Notes under the pieces: generated by a model | Databases searched by the model: none | Told to the model about the DNA's origin: nothing | The model's input: the letters and a program-made list of their open reading frames with translations, nothing else | Made by a program: the position numbers and the translations under genes | Origin: an uncultured Eubacterium sp. | GTDB taxonomy: Bacteria > Bacillota > Clostridia > Lachnospirales > Lachnospiraceae | Assembly: GCA_947089855.1 (NCBI GenBank) | Contig: CAMUML010000010.1 | Location: 1 to 64,000, forward strand | DNA length: 64,000 bases | Direction: 5' to 3' | Shown: positions 34,761 through 43,917 of the stretch, in pieces | Position numbering within the stretch: position 1 is the stretch's first letter | How the letters are laid out: each line of letters opens with the position of its first letter

Positions 34761-36050
34761 ATGAAAAAATATATAACAACCGTACTGATAGCAATATTTA
34801 CCTGCTTCAGCTTCATCCTGCTCCCTCTTTCTGCTTCGGCGGCAGGGAAGACGGAAGGAATTGAGTTAAAGCCGTCAGGCAAACAGGTATCCGTCCAGCT
34901 TACACTTCCAAATGCAGACGGAGAGAAGGTTTCTTCTGTCCAGCTCACCATTAAGCTGGATGCTGCTGCAGTGTCGGATGCTTCCTTTACCTTTAGCCAG
35001 GATGTAACGGCGAAGGCAAAGGTACACGAAGCTTATTATGACAAAGAAAAGAAAACCATGAACCTTTATATCGCAGGTACCAAACCATTGTATACAGAAG
35101 GTGTGGATACATTGACACTCGGAAGCGTGACGATAGACGGCTCCGGTTCCGTAGATGTCCATGCAGGCGATGTAAAGATAGTACGTGGGGCAGTTTTGGA
35201 AAATAAGAATTTATCCGCAGACCAAACGGTCCAGTTAGGAAGCTCGTCCGGTTCCAATACTGGTTCCGGCTCCGGTTCTGGTTCCAATTCCGGTTCAAGC
35301 TCCGGCTCTGGTTCCGGTTCTAATACTGGTTCCGGCTCTGGTTCTGGTTCCAATTCCGGTTCTGGTTCCGGTTCCAATACTGGTTCTGGTAATGATCCAG
35401 GAACTACTAAACCAGGGGATAACCAGACGCCGCCTACGGATCCAGTAACCCCGCCAACGGATTCCGATCCAGAAACGCCAGCGGCAGTTCAGGCACCGAA
35501 GCTGTCAAAGGCAAAAAATGCAGCTGCAGGGGTAACGGTTACTTGGACAAAATCATCCAATGCAGCAGGATACTATGTATATCGGAAAACACCAGGCGGA
35601 AAATGGAAGCGGATTGCAACGCTCAAAGGAAAGTCAAAGGCCAGTTATACGGATAAAGCCGTAAAATCCAAAAACGGCAAAACGTATATCTACACGGTAA
35701 AGGCATACAATGGAAAGGATAACAGCAGCTACAACAAAGCCGGCCTGACCGTTTACCGGCTGACAGCGCCGGAGTTTTCCAAAATAACGAGCAAAGCATC
35801 TAAAAAAATGGTTGTAAAATGGAAAAAGAATGCAAAGGCAACCGGTTATCAGATCCAATATGCAACCTCTGCTGATTTCAGCAAAGGAAAAGAAATGGTA
35901 ACGGTAAAACCTGCAAAAACTATTTCCAAAACCATTTCAGCACTGAAATCGAAAAAGGCATACTATGTCAGGGTCAGAAGCTACAAAAAGACTGACGGAA
36001 CCAACTATTTCAGCGCATGGAGCAAAACAGGTAAAGTGAAAATCAAATAG
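34761..36050 (+). CDS. Secreted cohesin-like / fibronectin-III protein
   Basis: A 429-aa protein. It has a signal peptide (1-27), then a cohesin-like beta domain (about 30-155: [52 protein letters not shown]), then a Ser-Gly-Asn linker of near-perfect repeats (about 158-215), a Pro/Thr segment, and two fibronectin-III-like domains rich in lysine (about 235-330 and 335-428). Cohesins bind dockerins; the gene ten bases upstream carries a dockerin. The very basic fibronectin-like domains could bind wall polymers. The cohesin call rests on pattern and context. GTGAGGAGTAGAAT precedes the ATG. Confidence 0.78.
   Translation: MKKYITTVLIAIFTCFSFILLPLSASAAGKTEGIELKPSGKQVSVQLTLPNADGEKVSSVQLTIKLDAAAVSDASFTFSQDVTAKAKVHEAYYDKEKKTMNLYIAGTKPLYTEGVDTLTLGSVTIDGSGSVDVHAGDVKIVRGAVLENKNLSADQTVQLGSSSGSNTGSGSGSGSNSGSSSGSGSGSNTGSGSGSGSNSGSGSGSNTGSGNDPGTTKPGDNQTPPTDPVTPPTDSDPETPAAVQAPKLSKAKNAAAGVTVTWTKSSNAAGYYVYRKTPGGKWKRIATLKGKSKASYTDKAVKSKNGKTYIYTVKAYNGKDNSSYNKAGLTVYRLTAPEFSKITSKASKKMVVKWKKNAKATGYQIQYATSADFSKGKEMVTVKPAKTISKTISALKSKKAYYVRVRSYKKTDGTNYFSAWSKTGKVKIK
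35248..35395 (+). repeat. Ser-Gly-Asn linker repeat
   Basis: Tandem copies of GGTTCCGGCTCCGGTTCT and close variants encode (GSGSGSN)-type linkers between the cohesin-like and fibronectin-like domains. They are prone to slippage. Confidence 0.85.
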
Positions 36051-36176
36051 TAGCCGTTAGCAGGGGCCGCTAAACAATTGATAAAAGAATAACTGGCAGA
36101 AAAAGGATGCCCAGGATTTTGCAGTTTGCTGCAAGGTCCTGGGTACATTTGTTTCTGATTCAGCGAAAGAAAGTTT

Positions 36177-36320
36177 GTTACTATTCACGGGCCAGGAATG
36201 CGCATAAACTGCGCATTCCGTGAGAACATGATTCAGGAGTGAGGGGCGGTTTTGCGGAGCAAACTTCCAATATCGCCCCGAATGGTTACTATGAGCGGCC
36301 CCCAGGCCGTGAATAGTAAC
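36177..36320 (-). repeat. Structured inverted repeat, copy B
   Basis: Bases 36177-36292 are the reverse complement of copy A (28545-28660), 113 of 116 identical. Copy B then has an extra GAGCGGCCCCCAGG before a closing CCGTGAATAGTAAC. Copies A and B face each other and enclose the metallopeptidase and cohesin-like genes. Just before copy B, a hairpin CCCAGGA...TCCTGGG (36110-36143) may terminate the pair. Confidence 0.88.
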
Positions 36321-36359
36321 GAAAGTTTTGGAAAGTTCCATTAAAATGTCCGCCGCCTA

Positions 36360-36387
36360 TTGACAAAAAATCAGTTCTGCATATAAT
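36360..36387 (+). promoter_or_regulatory. Sigma-A type promoter
   Basis: TTGACA (36360-36365), a 16-bp spacer and TATAAT (36382-36387): a consensus housekeeping promoter just outside copy B. It faces the membrane protein gene at 36627 and leaves a leader of about 230 bases. Confidence 0.7.
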
Positions 36388-36626
36388 AAATTTATATATC
36401 TTGCTTTTCAATAAAGCTGGCAATGGCAGCATAGCCAAAAGACAAAGGATTAAATGATTGGGGGCATTTATTTCGACTTATCAGCCAGCATTCGGATGCT
36501 GCGGCAGGAAGCGAAGCAGCGGACAGGGAGTATTTCGTACGTAGGCAGCGTGCTATACACCCTTTTTGTATTTCTATGGCCAAAATAGGCAGTATCTGTG
36601 CAAAAGTGCAGGAGGGGTATGAAAAG

Positions 36627-37691
36627 ATGCGGGATAGCAATCAAATGGAGAAATTTGGATTTATCATGTCGAATATCTGGTGGATGCTTATTGCAATGGT
36701 CTGGTATACCAATATCCTGTTTCGATGTATCGGCAGCCTGGATTTTGGAAAGTCGAGGGCAGTTTTATGGACTACGCTTATAGTACTTGTTTCTGCCGGC
36801 ATCTGCCTGGAATTGAAAAGGCGCAGGAACGGTTTTAGTATAGCCGTGAACCTGGCGATTCCCTATGGGCTGTATACAGCAGCTGCTTACATATCGATCC
36901 GTAAAAATTTCATTCTAATTATCCTTGGCATTGCAGGGGTGCTTTCGGTACTCTATGCGGCCGTCATTTTGGGGCGCAAAATAAAAAATAGGCGCCGTAT
37001 CAAACAGGTTATCCTCAGACGTATCCGTTGTGTGGCAACCGGTGTGCAGACGACGTTTGCAGCCGCTTTTATGGTAATTATTATTTCACTTGGGTGCAAT
37101 ATATTGTTTGGTTCTACCTTGATGCAGGCATCTGTTGATCCGGGAGATTTGGAAGATGCCGGAGGGCAGGCAATCGAAGAACATATGCAAATGGTACTTC
37201 GTCTACAGGAAAACGTTTGGAGGAGGCTGTCGGTGGAAGAAAGGCTGGATGTCCTACAGGTAATTGCCAATCTGGAGCAGATCTACCTTGGATTGCCAAA
37301 TGAATTGAATGTCGGTATGGCTAATCTGGAAAAGGATTTGCTTGGCTATTACCGGGACGGTACCCATGAGATCGTGTTAAATATGGATAGTTTGCTAAAT
37401 GACGATGCCGCAGAACTTTTGAATACTTTGTGCCATGAAGCGTACCATAGCTACCAGCATAGGCTTGTGGATGTTTACCGGGACACGGAAGGCAGTATGC
37501 GTGGGCTGCGCCTATTTAAAAGTGCAAAGGATTATTTTTGGGAATTTAGCAATTATGCGGATGCTTCCGGTGATTTTTGTTCCTATTATGAACAGGACTG
37601 CGAAAGCGATGCAAGGGAATATGCAGAATTGGCCGTTGCAACATATTATGAGAAGATCGCGCAGTACCTAAAAGATCATCCTGGGTTTTGA
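36627..37691 (+). CDS. Membrane protein with HExxH metallopeptidase motif
   Basis: A 354-aa protein. Residues 1-165 contain about five transmembrane helices (IWWMLIAMVWYTNILF, LWTTLIVLVSAGICL, LIILGIAGVLSVLYAAVIL, FAAAFMVIIISLGCNILF). The remainder is soluble with the zinc motif H270-EAY-H274 in LCHEAYHSYQH and a later acidic helix (YEQDCESDAREYAELA) that may supply the third ligand. The motif fits a zinc peptidase; the family is not one I can name. ATG 36627 is chosen over 36576 because AGGAGGGG lies ten bases upstream. A terminator follows. Confidence 0.75.
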   Translation: MRDSNQMEKFGFIMSNIWWMLIAMVWYTNILFRCIGSLDFGKSRAVLWTTLIVLVSAGICLELKRRRNGFSIAVNLAIPYGLYTAAAYISIRKNFILIILGIAGVLSVLYAAVILGRKIKNRRRIKQVILRRIRCVATGVQTTFAAAFMVIIISLGCNILFGSTLMQASVDPGDLEDAGGQAIEEHMQMVLRLQENVWRRLSVEERLDVLQVIANLEQIYLGLPNELNVGMANLEKDLLGYYRDGTHEIVLNMDSLLNDDAAELLNTLCHEAYHSYQHRLVDVYRDTEGSMRGLRLFKSAKDYFWEFSNYADASGDFCSYYEQDCESDAREYAELAVATYYEKIAQYLKDHPGF

Positions 37692-37695
37692 CTAA

Positions 37696-37735
37696 AAGGC
37701 GCCGCAGGGAAATTGTTTCCTTGCAGCGCCTTTTT
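37696..37735. terminator. Terminator between convergent genes
   Basis: AAGGCGC...GCAGGGAAA pairs with TTTCCTTGC...GCGCCTTTTT around a short loop. It ends the membrane protein gene and may also stop the arcC transcript from the other side. Confidence 0.8.
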
Positions 37736-37791
37736 ATATTGGGGTTTGTAAAAAGTACAATTGAAAGCTGTATTATTGAAAAAGCTTATTA

Positions 37792-38736
37792 TTATAAATG
37801 GAAGGTAGTACCGGTTGCACCCTGGATAGCATCCCTGGATTTTTCCAACAGTGTTATCAGTGCTGTCCGCCCTGGTTTCGAGGATGCGAAATCAACAGCG
37901 GCTTCTACTTTCGGCAACATGGAACCAGCGGCAAAGTGCCCTTCGTTAATATAGTTGCGGGCTTCTTCTACCGATACGCTGTCCAGCCATTTTTCATCTG
38001 GCTGCCCAAAATTTAAAGCTACTTTTTCAACGGCTGTTAAAATGATAAGGTAATCCGCATCCAGTTCTTTTGCCAGCAGGCAGCTTGCAAAATCTTTATC
38101 AATAACTGCGCTGGCGCCTTTTAAATGGTTTCCCTGACGGGTGACCGGAATGCCGCCGCCGCCGCAGGCGATTACAAGGTCGCCGGAATCCACCATTGTG
38201 CGGATGGTACCGATTTCAATGATTTCCACTGGCTTCGGAGAAGCAACGACACGGCGGTATCCACGCCCGGAATCCTCTTTCATAATATAATTGAAATTTT
38301 CCTCCATCATTTTTGCCTGTTCGGCCGAGACGAATTTGCCGATTGGCTTGGATGGGGACTGGAAAGCCGGGTCGTCTGCGTCTACACGTACTTGGGTAAT
38401 CATAGTCGCAACTGGAATATTTGTAATATTACGATTTAACAACTCTTCCCGCAGCGCATTTTGCAAGTCATAGCCAATATAAGCCTGGCTCATAGCGACA
38501 CAGACGGAAAGCGGTGTGTTCGGCTGTTTTTCATCTTCGTGGGTCAAGGCGATCATGGCATTATTGACCATGCCGACCTGCGGGCCGTTGCCATGTGCAA
38601 CGACCACTTCGCAGCCCTCTTCGATTAAATCCACAATTGCCCTTGCTGTAATTTTTACAGCTGCCATCTGTTCCGGCAGTGTATTTCCCAAAGCATTTCC
38701 GCCCAGGGCAATTACAATTCTACGTTTTTTTGCCAT
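37792..38736 (-). CDS. arcC: Carbamate kinase
   Basis: A 314-aa amino-acid-kinase-fold enzyme: carbamoyl phosphate + ADP gives ATP, ammonia and CO2. Motifs are RRIVIALGGNALG at the N-terminus, VVAHGNGPQVGMVNN (about 45-60), VIACGGGGIPV (about 205-215) and DKDFASCLLAKELDADYLIILT. It is the last gene of the minus-strand run ygeX-ygeY-ygeW-arcC, 16 bases after ygeW. In this context it would collect carbamoyl phosphate released by the YgeW-type carbamoyltransferase and make ATP from purine carbon-nitrogen units. AAAGGGGACAATCC precedes the ATG. Confidence 0.96.
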   Translation of the reverse strand: MAKKRRIVIALGGNALGNTLPEQMAAVKITARAIVDLIEEGCEVVVAHGNGPQVGMVNNAMIALTHEDEKQPNTPLSVCVAMSQAYIGYDLQNALREELLNRNITNIPVATMITQVRVDADDPAFQSPSKPIGKFVSAEQAKMMEENFNYIMKEDSGRGYRRVVASPKPVEIIEIGTIRTMVDSGDLVIACGGGGIPVTRQGNHLKGASAVIDKDFASCLLAKELDADYLIILTAVEKVALNFGQPDEKWLDSVSVEEARNYINEGHFAAGSMLPKVEAAVDFASSKPGRTALITLLEKSRDAIQGATGTTFHL

Positions 38737-38752
38737 TGGATTGTCCCCTTTC

Positions 38753-39955
38753 TTATTTGAATACTCTTGGGGTGCCTTTTTCTTCCAGCTTCTTTAAAAT
38801 ATCCGCTGGGTCAGCAAATTTAGCAAGGAAAATCATGGCAGCGATAATATATGGCTTAAAGCTTGCTTCTTTGTATAACGGGTTGCGGTAACGGTCAAAT
38901 ACAGTAGCGTCTACTTCGCCTTCTTCGCAGCTTACGCCAGAAATATCCGCCGGCAGGCAGTGTAAATAAAGTGCTTTGCCGTCTTTTGTTGTTTTCATCA
39001 GCTCTTCTGTGCAGGCCCAGTCTTTATGCTGTGCATTCTGTGCCAGCAGTTCTTTTTCCAATGCTTTGATCCCTTCGGTATCGCCGTTGCCATACAGTTC
39101 GGTACGTTTTTCCATAGCGGCAAACGGAGCCCAGCTCTTTGGATATACAATATCTGCATCTTTGAACGCTTCTGCCATGCTGTTTGTCTTTGTAAAAGTG
39201 CCGCCGGATTTCTTTGCATTTTCAGCAGCCACTGCTTCTACTTCCGGGAATACTTCATAGCCTTCCGGATGGGCAAGTACAACGTCCATACCAAACCGGG
39301 TCATAAGGCCGATAATACCCTGCGGGACAGAAAGCGGTTTCCCATAGGAAGGGGAGTAAGCCCAGGTCATAGCCAGCTTTTTGCCTTTTAAGTTTTCGAC
39401 ACCGCCAAATTCATGGATAATATGCAGCATATCAGCCATTGCCTGTGTCGGATGGTCAATGTCGCACTGGAGGTTTACGAGTGTAGGTTTCTGTTCCAGG
39501 ATGCCGTCTTTATTTCCCTGTGTAACTGCATCTACTACTTCATGCATATATTTATTGCCTTTTCCGATATACATATCGTCACGGATACCGATAACATCCG
39601 CCATAAAAGAAATCATATTTGCGGTTTCACGTACAGTTTCACCGTGGGCTACCTGTGATTTCCCTTCATCTAAATCTTGTACTTCCAGGCCCAACAGGTT
39701 GCAGGCAGAAGCAAAGGAAAAACGGGTACGTGTAGAATTGTCGCGGAATAAGGAAATCCCAAGGCCGCTTTCGAATACTTTTGTAGAAATGTTATTTTCG
39801 CGCATAAAACGCAGTGCATCCGCAACTGTAAAAACAGCTTCCAGTTCTTCATCCGTTTTTTCCCAGGTAAGGAAAAAGTCGCCATTGTACATTTCCTTAA
39901 AGTTTAATTTGTTTAATTTGTCGATATAGTCTTGTAAAGTCTTCATTGTGCCCAT
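38753..39955 (-). CDS. ygeW: YgeW-type knotted carbamoyltransferase
   Basis: A 400-aa member of the aspartate/ornithine carbamoyltransferase superfamily. The carbamoyl-phosphate loop is DNSTRTRFSF (about 72-81) and the second signature LHCLPADISG lies near 330. Length and the YSPSYGKPLSVPQ segment match the YgeW group, which is not the arginine-pathway enzyme. In the reverse direction it could pass a ureido group to phosphate, feeding ArcC. ATG 39955 has AAGGAGGA seven bases before it; the longer start at 39988 does not. Confidence 0.95.
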   Translation of the reverse strand: MGTMKTLQDYIDKLNKLNFKEMYNGDFFLTWEKTDEELEAVFTVADALRFMRENNISTKVFESGLGISLFRDNSTRTRFSFASACNLLGLEVQDLDEGKSQVAHGETVRETANMISFMADVIGIRDDMYIGKGNKYMHEVVDAVTQGNKDGILEQKPTLVNLQCDIDHPTQAMADMLHIIHEFGGVENLKGKKLAMTWAYSPSYGKPLSVPQGIIGLMTRFGMDVVLAHPEGYEVFPEVEAVAAENAKKSGGTFTKTNSMAEAFKDADIVYPKSWAPFAAMEKRTELYGNGDTEGIKALEKELLAQNAQHKDWACTEELMKTTKDGKALYLHCLPADISGVSCEEGEVDATVFDRYRNPLYKEASFKPYIIAAMIFLAKFADPADILKKLEEKGTPRVFK

Positions 39956-40040
39956 AGTAAAATCCTCCTTGGTTTTTATGGAAAACATAGTTTTTGCTCA
40001 AAATAGAATAAAAAATAAATAGTAATATAATTAAAATGTA

Positions 40041-41354
40041 TTATTTGCAGTATTCAGACGGCAGTGCTGCATATACAGCGGCGCAGGTTACTAAATCCTG
40101 CTTCCAGGTCTTTTCATTCGGTGCATGGGCCTGCGCTTCCGCACCTGGGCCAAACCCGATACATGGGATACCGTTGCGCCCCATAATAGATACGCCGTTG
40201 GTAGAGAATGTCCATTTGTCCGTTAATGGGCGTGCCTGGCGCATTTCCAAGGTTTCCGGAGCACCAATACGCTGTTCGCCGTATAACCCTTTGTAGGCTG
40301 CTTCCAGAGCCTTTGTAACCTTGTGGTCTTTTGGAATAGCCCAAGTCGGGAAATAGCATTCGATTTCATAAACGCATCCGGTGTAAGATGGACGGTCATA
40401 GTTATACATAGATACTTTTACGTCGTCGCCATATTTTTTTACATTTGGAAGGTTGCGGATTTCATCCAAACAGCTTTCCCATGTTTCGCCAAACGTCATG
40501 CGCCGGTCAAGGGAGATCGAGCAGGAGTCTGCTACGGCACAACGGCTTGGGGAAGTATAAAAAATCTGTGAAACGGTTACCGTGCCACGGCCTAAGAAGC
40601 GCGCCTCTTCCCAGTCCTTGTTATATTTTTCATCCAGCATTTTAATAAGGCCTTTGATCTCGGTACCTTCTTCGGCGTCATTTTCATTTAATGCACGGAT
40701 GTCCTGTAAAATATCAGCCATTTTATAAATAGCGTTATCACCGCGTTCCGGTGCGGAGCCGTGGCAGGATACACCCCTTACATCGACACGGATTTCCATA
40801 CGGCCCCTTTGGCCACGGTAAATCCCGCCGTCGGTTGGTTCTGTGGATACGACAAATTCCGGGCGTACTTTGTCTTCGTTTATAATATATTGCCAGCAAA
40901 GCCCGTCACAGTCTTCTTCCTGGACGGTACCGACTACCATGATCTTGCATCCCTGCGGGATAAGCCCTAAATCTTTCATGATCTTGGCACCATATACAGA
41001 AGAAACAATGCCGCCGCACTGGTCGGAAACGCCGCGGCCACCAATCTCCGTATCGTTTTCGTAGCCTTCATATGGGTCAAACTCCCAGTTTTCACGGTTG
41101 CCGATGCCTACGGTATCAATGTGTGCATCATAGGCAATGATCTTGTCCCCGTTGCCCATATAGCCGATCACATTGCCTTGCGGGTCAATCTGGACTTCAT
41201 CAAATCCCACTTTTTTCATTTCAGCAGCAATCGTATCAATATGCGCTTTTTCATCGCAGCTTTCCCCTGGATTTTTTACAATGGCGCGTAAAAATGCGTT
41301 CATATCTTTGCTGTAACCTTCTGCTGCTGCTTTAATTTTTTCAAAATCTAACAT
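40041..41354 (-). CDS. ygeY: YgeY-type M20 hydrolase
   Basis: A 437-aa metal-dependent hydrolase of the M20/ArgE fold, called YgeY or selenium-metabolism hydrolase. Metal-site blocks are [12 protein letters not shown] (about 90-102), [17 protein letters not shown] (about 130-145), the EED-type [11 protein letters not shown] (about 165) and [10 protein letters not shown]20 enzymes hydrolyse amide or carbamoyl bonds in small substrates. Here it probably opens or trims a ureido intermediate. CAGGAGGTACCGCCAC precedes the ATG. It lies 83 bases after ygeX on the same strand. Confidence 0.95.
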   Translation of the reverse strand: MLDFEKIKAAAEGYSKDMNAFLRAIVKNPGESCDEKAHIDTIAAEMKKVGFDEVQIDPQGNVIGYMGNGDKIIAYDAHIDTVGIGNRENWEFDPYEGYENDTEIGGRGVSDQCGGIVSSVYGAKIMKDLGLIPQGCKIMVVGTVQEEDCDGLCWQYIINEDKVRPEFVVSTEPTDGGIYRGQRGRMEIRVDVRGVSCHGSAPERGDNAIYKMADILQDIRALNENDAEEGTEIKGLIKMLDEKYNKDWEEARFLGRGTVTVSQIFYTSPSRCAVADSCSISLDRRMTFGETWESCLDEIRNLPNVKKYGDDVKVSMYNYDRPSYTGCVYEIECYFPTWAIPKDHKVTKALEAAYKGLYGEQRIGAPETLEMRQARPLTDKWTFSTNGVSIMGRNGIPCIGFGPGAEAQAHAPNEKTWKQDLVTCAAVYAALPSEYCK

Positions 41355-41437
41355 GTGGCGGTACCTCCTGTGAATTTTTATATTTGAATTGTATATTTTT
41401 TATTTTATGTATAGTTTGTGGAAAATGAAAATTATAT

Positions 41438-42685
41438 TTATTTTAAATCCGCAAATGGCTCTTTATCCGTGCCGCAAAGCCCTTCCCATGTGATTTCCCG
41501 GTAGCGGTCTGGATCCGTATCGCCTTCTGAGGATACGAGCAGGACTTGGGAATGTTCATCCAATTTCAGTGTTTCTTTTAAATCCCTATATTCCGGCATT
41601 GTCATAATGGCATGTAAAAGCCCCATTGTTACCGAGCCGGATTCGCCGGAAATTACCCGTTCGTCACCGCGGCATGGAGAACCATAGATACGTGTCCCGT
41701 TAGCGCTTACCCAGTCTGGGCAGGAAACAAAGGCGCTTACGTGATTCCTTAAAATATCCCAGGAAACGGTATTGGCTTCGCCGCAGGCCAGGCCGGCCAT
41801 GATCGTAAGCATATCGCCCGTTACATTGACACGGCTTCCATCGGCTTTCAATGCCGAGCGGTAGAGGCAGTCGGCTTCCCCTGCTTCCGCTACCACCATA
41901 ATAGGAGGGTTTTCTGGGAAACGGTTTGCGAAATAGCCAACAACGGCACCGGAAAGGGAACCTACGCCAGCCTGGACAAATACATGGGTTGGACGGCTTC
42001 CGTCTGCGGCAAGCTGCTGGTCTGCTTCCATAGCAAGCGTCCCATAGCCTTGCATGATCCAGGTAGGAATTTCTTCATAGCCGTCCCATGCCGTGTCCTG
42101 GACGATAATGCCGCGTTCTGTTTCTTCGGCTTCTTTTGCCGCCAGGCGCACACAATCGTCGTAATTCATATCTTCGATCGTTACTACTGCGTTTTCTTTT
42201 GCAATATTTTCCAACCGCGTTTGCGTAGAGCCTTTTGGCATACGCACCACGCATTTTTGGCCCAGCTTGTTTGCTGCCCAGGCAACCCCGCGCCCGTGGT
42301 TTCCGTCCGTAGCCGTAAAAAATGTTGCCTGGCCAAACGTATCCAGAAGTTCTTTGGAAGTAAGGAAGCTATAAGGCACTTCACTGACATCCCTGCCGAT
42401 TTCTTTTGCGATATATCTTGCGATCGCATACGAACCGCCGAGTACTTTAAATGCATTTAGGCCAAAGCGGTAGGATTCATCCTTCACATAGACACGGCCA
42501 AGGCCCAAGTATCCGGCCAGTCCAGAAAGCCTGGTCAAAGGCGTTACGGCATACTGTGGAAAACTTTTGTGGAAGTTGCTGGCTTTTTTCATTTCTTCCA
42601 GGGACATGTTTGCAAGCTGCCTATCGTCGCTTGGGGTAATATGGTTGGCCGTCCATTTGATCGGACTCCCTGCTGATTTGCTCAT
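41438..42685 (-). CDS. ygeX: Diaminopropionate ammonia-lyase
   Basis: A 415-aa fold-type II PLP enzyme: 2,3-diaminopropionate gives pyruvate and two ammonia. The PLP lysine is K80 in RFGLNAFKVLGGSYA. TATDGNHGRGVAWAA and the Gly-rich VQAGVGSLSGAVVG phosphate-binding turn are clear. In the gut urate cluster it is the last carbon-cleaving step. The family releases 2-aminoacrylate as an intermediate, which gives a reason for ridA nearby. AAGGAGGACGCATC precedes the ATG. It starts 12 bases after the regulator gene, so it belongs to that operon. Confidence 0.96.
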   Translation of the reverse strand: MSKSAGSPIKWTANHITPSDDRQLANMSLEEMKKASNFHKSFPQYAVTPLTRLSGLAGYLGLGRVYVKDESYRFGLNAFKVLGGSYAIARYIAKEIGRDVSEVPYSFLTSKELLDTFGQATFFTATDGNHGRGVAWAANKLGQKCVVRMPKGSTQTRLENIAKENAVVTIEDMNYDDCVRLAAKEAEETERGIIVQDTAWDGYEEIPTWIMQGYGTLAMEADQQLAADGSRPTHVFVQAGVGSLSGAVVGYFANRFPENPPIMVVAEAGEADCLYRSALKADGSRVNVTGDMLTIMAGLACGEANTVSWDILRNHVSAFVSCPDWVSANGTRIYGSPCRGDERVISGESGSVTMGLLHAIMTMPEYRDLKETLKLDEHSQVLLVSSEGDTDPDRYREITWEGLCGTDKEPFADLK

Positions 42686-42697
42686 GATGCGTCCTCC

Positions 42698-43348
42698 TTA
42701 TTTGTTAATATCTACATAACTATAGAGTGTGTATTTGGAGATGCCAAAATATTTTGCGACTTTATCTCCAGATTTTGTAATAAGAAAAGCTCCGGTATCG
42801 TTCAGAAAATTAATGGCTTTTATTTTATCTTCTTTTGTCATCAGCGGCACCGGGATACCGACCAGGTTGACTGACTGTTCAATTAATTCATCCAAAAGGG
42901 TACTGACATCATGCGTAATCGTATGCGATGCCTGGGAGCCCGGCTTGCCGTCTGCATCAGGCGGGCAGGAAGTCAGCGAGTGGATGCTGTTTTCCAACGC
43001 AAGCAGGTTTGTAATGTCATAATTGATAGAGAGGATATAGCGCGGGCGGCCAGAACCATCCTTAATATACAAGGTACTGGATTTTAACGTGCGCCCGCTT
43101 TCTGTTTTGGTAAGATATGCAAGCCGGTCAGCCAGCGGGCCTTCCGGATGCTTTAAGGCTGAAAGCACAGCCCCTGAAGGCCCGCCGCCAGCCTGGCGGC
43201 CTGTGATATGGCCGTTTTCAATATGTACAATGGAAGCATCCTTATTGCTGCCAGCCAGATCGTGTATCACGACTTCACAGTTTTCCCCAAACTGGGCTGC
43301 CAGCCCCGCCGCGACCTGTTTTAAAATTTCCAGTATCGTATCTGCCAT
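42698..43348 (-). CDS. YheO/DauR-like PAS-HTH regulator 1
   Basis: A 216-aa transcriptional regulator. A PAS-like YheO domain (about 10-115: AAQFGENCEVVIHDL, IVHIENGHITGR, STLYIKDGSGRPRYILSINYD) is followed by a C-terminal helix-turn-helix (about 165-215: KIKAINFLNDTGAF, KYFGISKYTLYSYVD). Such regulators sense a small ligand and control catabolic genes. It heads the minus-strand purine operon. ATG 43348 follows CAGGAGGCTGGC; an upstream in-frame start has no site. The same family recurs at 51271-51972. Confidence 0.9.
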   Translation of the reverse strand: MADTILEILKQVAAGLAAQFGENCEVVIHDLAGSNKDASIVHIENGHITGRQAGGGPSGAVLSALKHPEGPLADRLAYLTKTESGRTLKSSTLYIKDGSGRPRYILSINYDITNLLALENSIHSLTSCPPDADGKPGSQASHTITHDVSTLLDELIEQSVNLVGIPVPLMTKEDKIKAINFLNDTGAFLITKSGDKVAKYFGISKYTLYSYVDINK

Positions 43349-43484
43349 GCCAGCCTCCTGTCTTACAGCCTCCATAAGTATACCTATTTGCCGTATAACG
43401 GTTGATAGGCGCAATTATACACGGATGCCGATCAAGATTTTCTTACTACGGTTTGTCTGCCTCGTAATTTATTTGTCTATATTT

Positions 43485-43512
43485 ATTATAGCATCAGAAA
43501 AGAAAAAAGCAA
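43485..43512 (-). promoter_or_regulatory. Promoter of minus-strand purine operon
   Basis: On the minus strand TTGCTT (43512-43507), a 16-bp spacer and TATAAT (43490-43485) lie about 140 bases before the regulator start. An inverted repeat TAGTAT-CGA-ATACTA at 43578-43592, upstream of the -35 box, could be an operator shared with the divergent permease operon. Confidence 0.6.
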
Positions 43513-43613
43513 TAGAAATTTAAAAAAATTTTTTCAAAATACAAATTTTTTATTAAATATTTTTACTACATGAATGTTAGTATCGAATACTACCTTATTA
43601 AATAAGTATCCGG

Positions 43614-43838
43614 TTGGCGCATCTTTTATCTATTCATGAAAAAATATACAATTTTCTAAATGCATTGTTTAATAAAAAATTATTATTTATAGAAAAAATT
43701 TTTATAAAGGGATTGCATTTTGGTAATAAAGATGATAAAATAATTCTAAAGAAAGCAGCATTTGTTGAAACTGCACGAGAAAATGGGTTTCGCATTGCAG
43801 AGGTAACGAAGGATGCTATGTTAGAGTATATTTGGTAA
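43614..43838 (+). CDS. Doubtful 74-aa ORF in divergent intergenic region
   Basis: The C-terminal part (KKAAFVETARENGFRIAEVTKDAMLEYIW) looks protein-like. The N-terminal part is AT-biased and there is no good ribosome site. It could be a small gene, a decayed gene fragment or chance. It occupies most of the space between the purine operon promoter and the permease, which otherwise holds no gene from 43349 to 43917. Confidence 0.25.
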   Translation: MAHLLSIHEKIYNFLNALFNKKLLFIEKIFIKGLHFGNKDDKIILKKAAFVETARENGFRIAEVTKDAMLEYIW

Positions 43839-43917
43839 TGGTACGATACCTCATAAAAATTTTTTGCCCAAAAAGTATCTGCAACATACACCCAAAGCAA
43901 AGGAGGAAATGTTACAA

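Noticed and set aside
36392..36640. 82-codon minus-strand frame after repeat B
   Set aside because: It runs across the leader and start of the membrane HExxH gene and has no ribosome site; the consensus promoter points the other way.
43349..43917. Possible purine riboswitch before the permease
   Set aside because: I looked for the conserved three-way junction core of purine-type riboswitches and did not see it; the region is AT-rich with a promoter and an inverted repeat.
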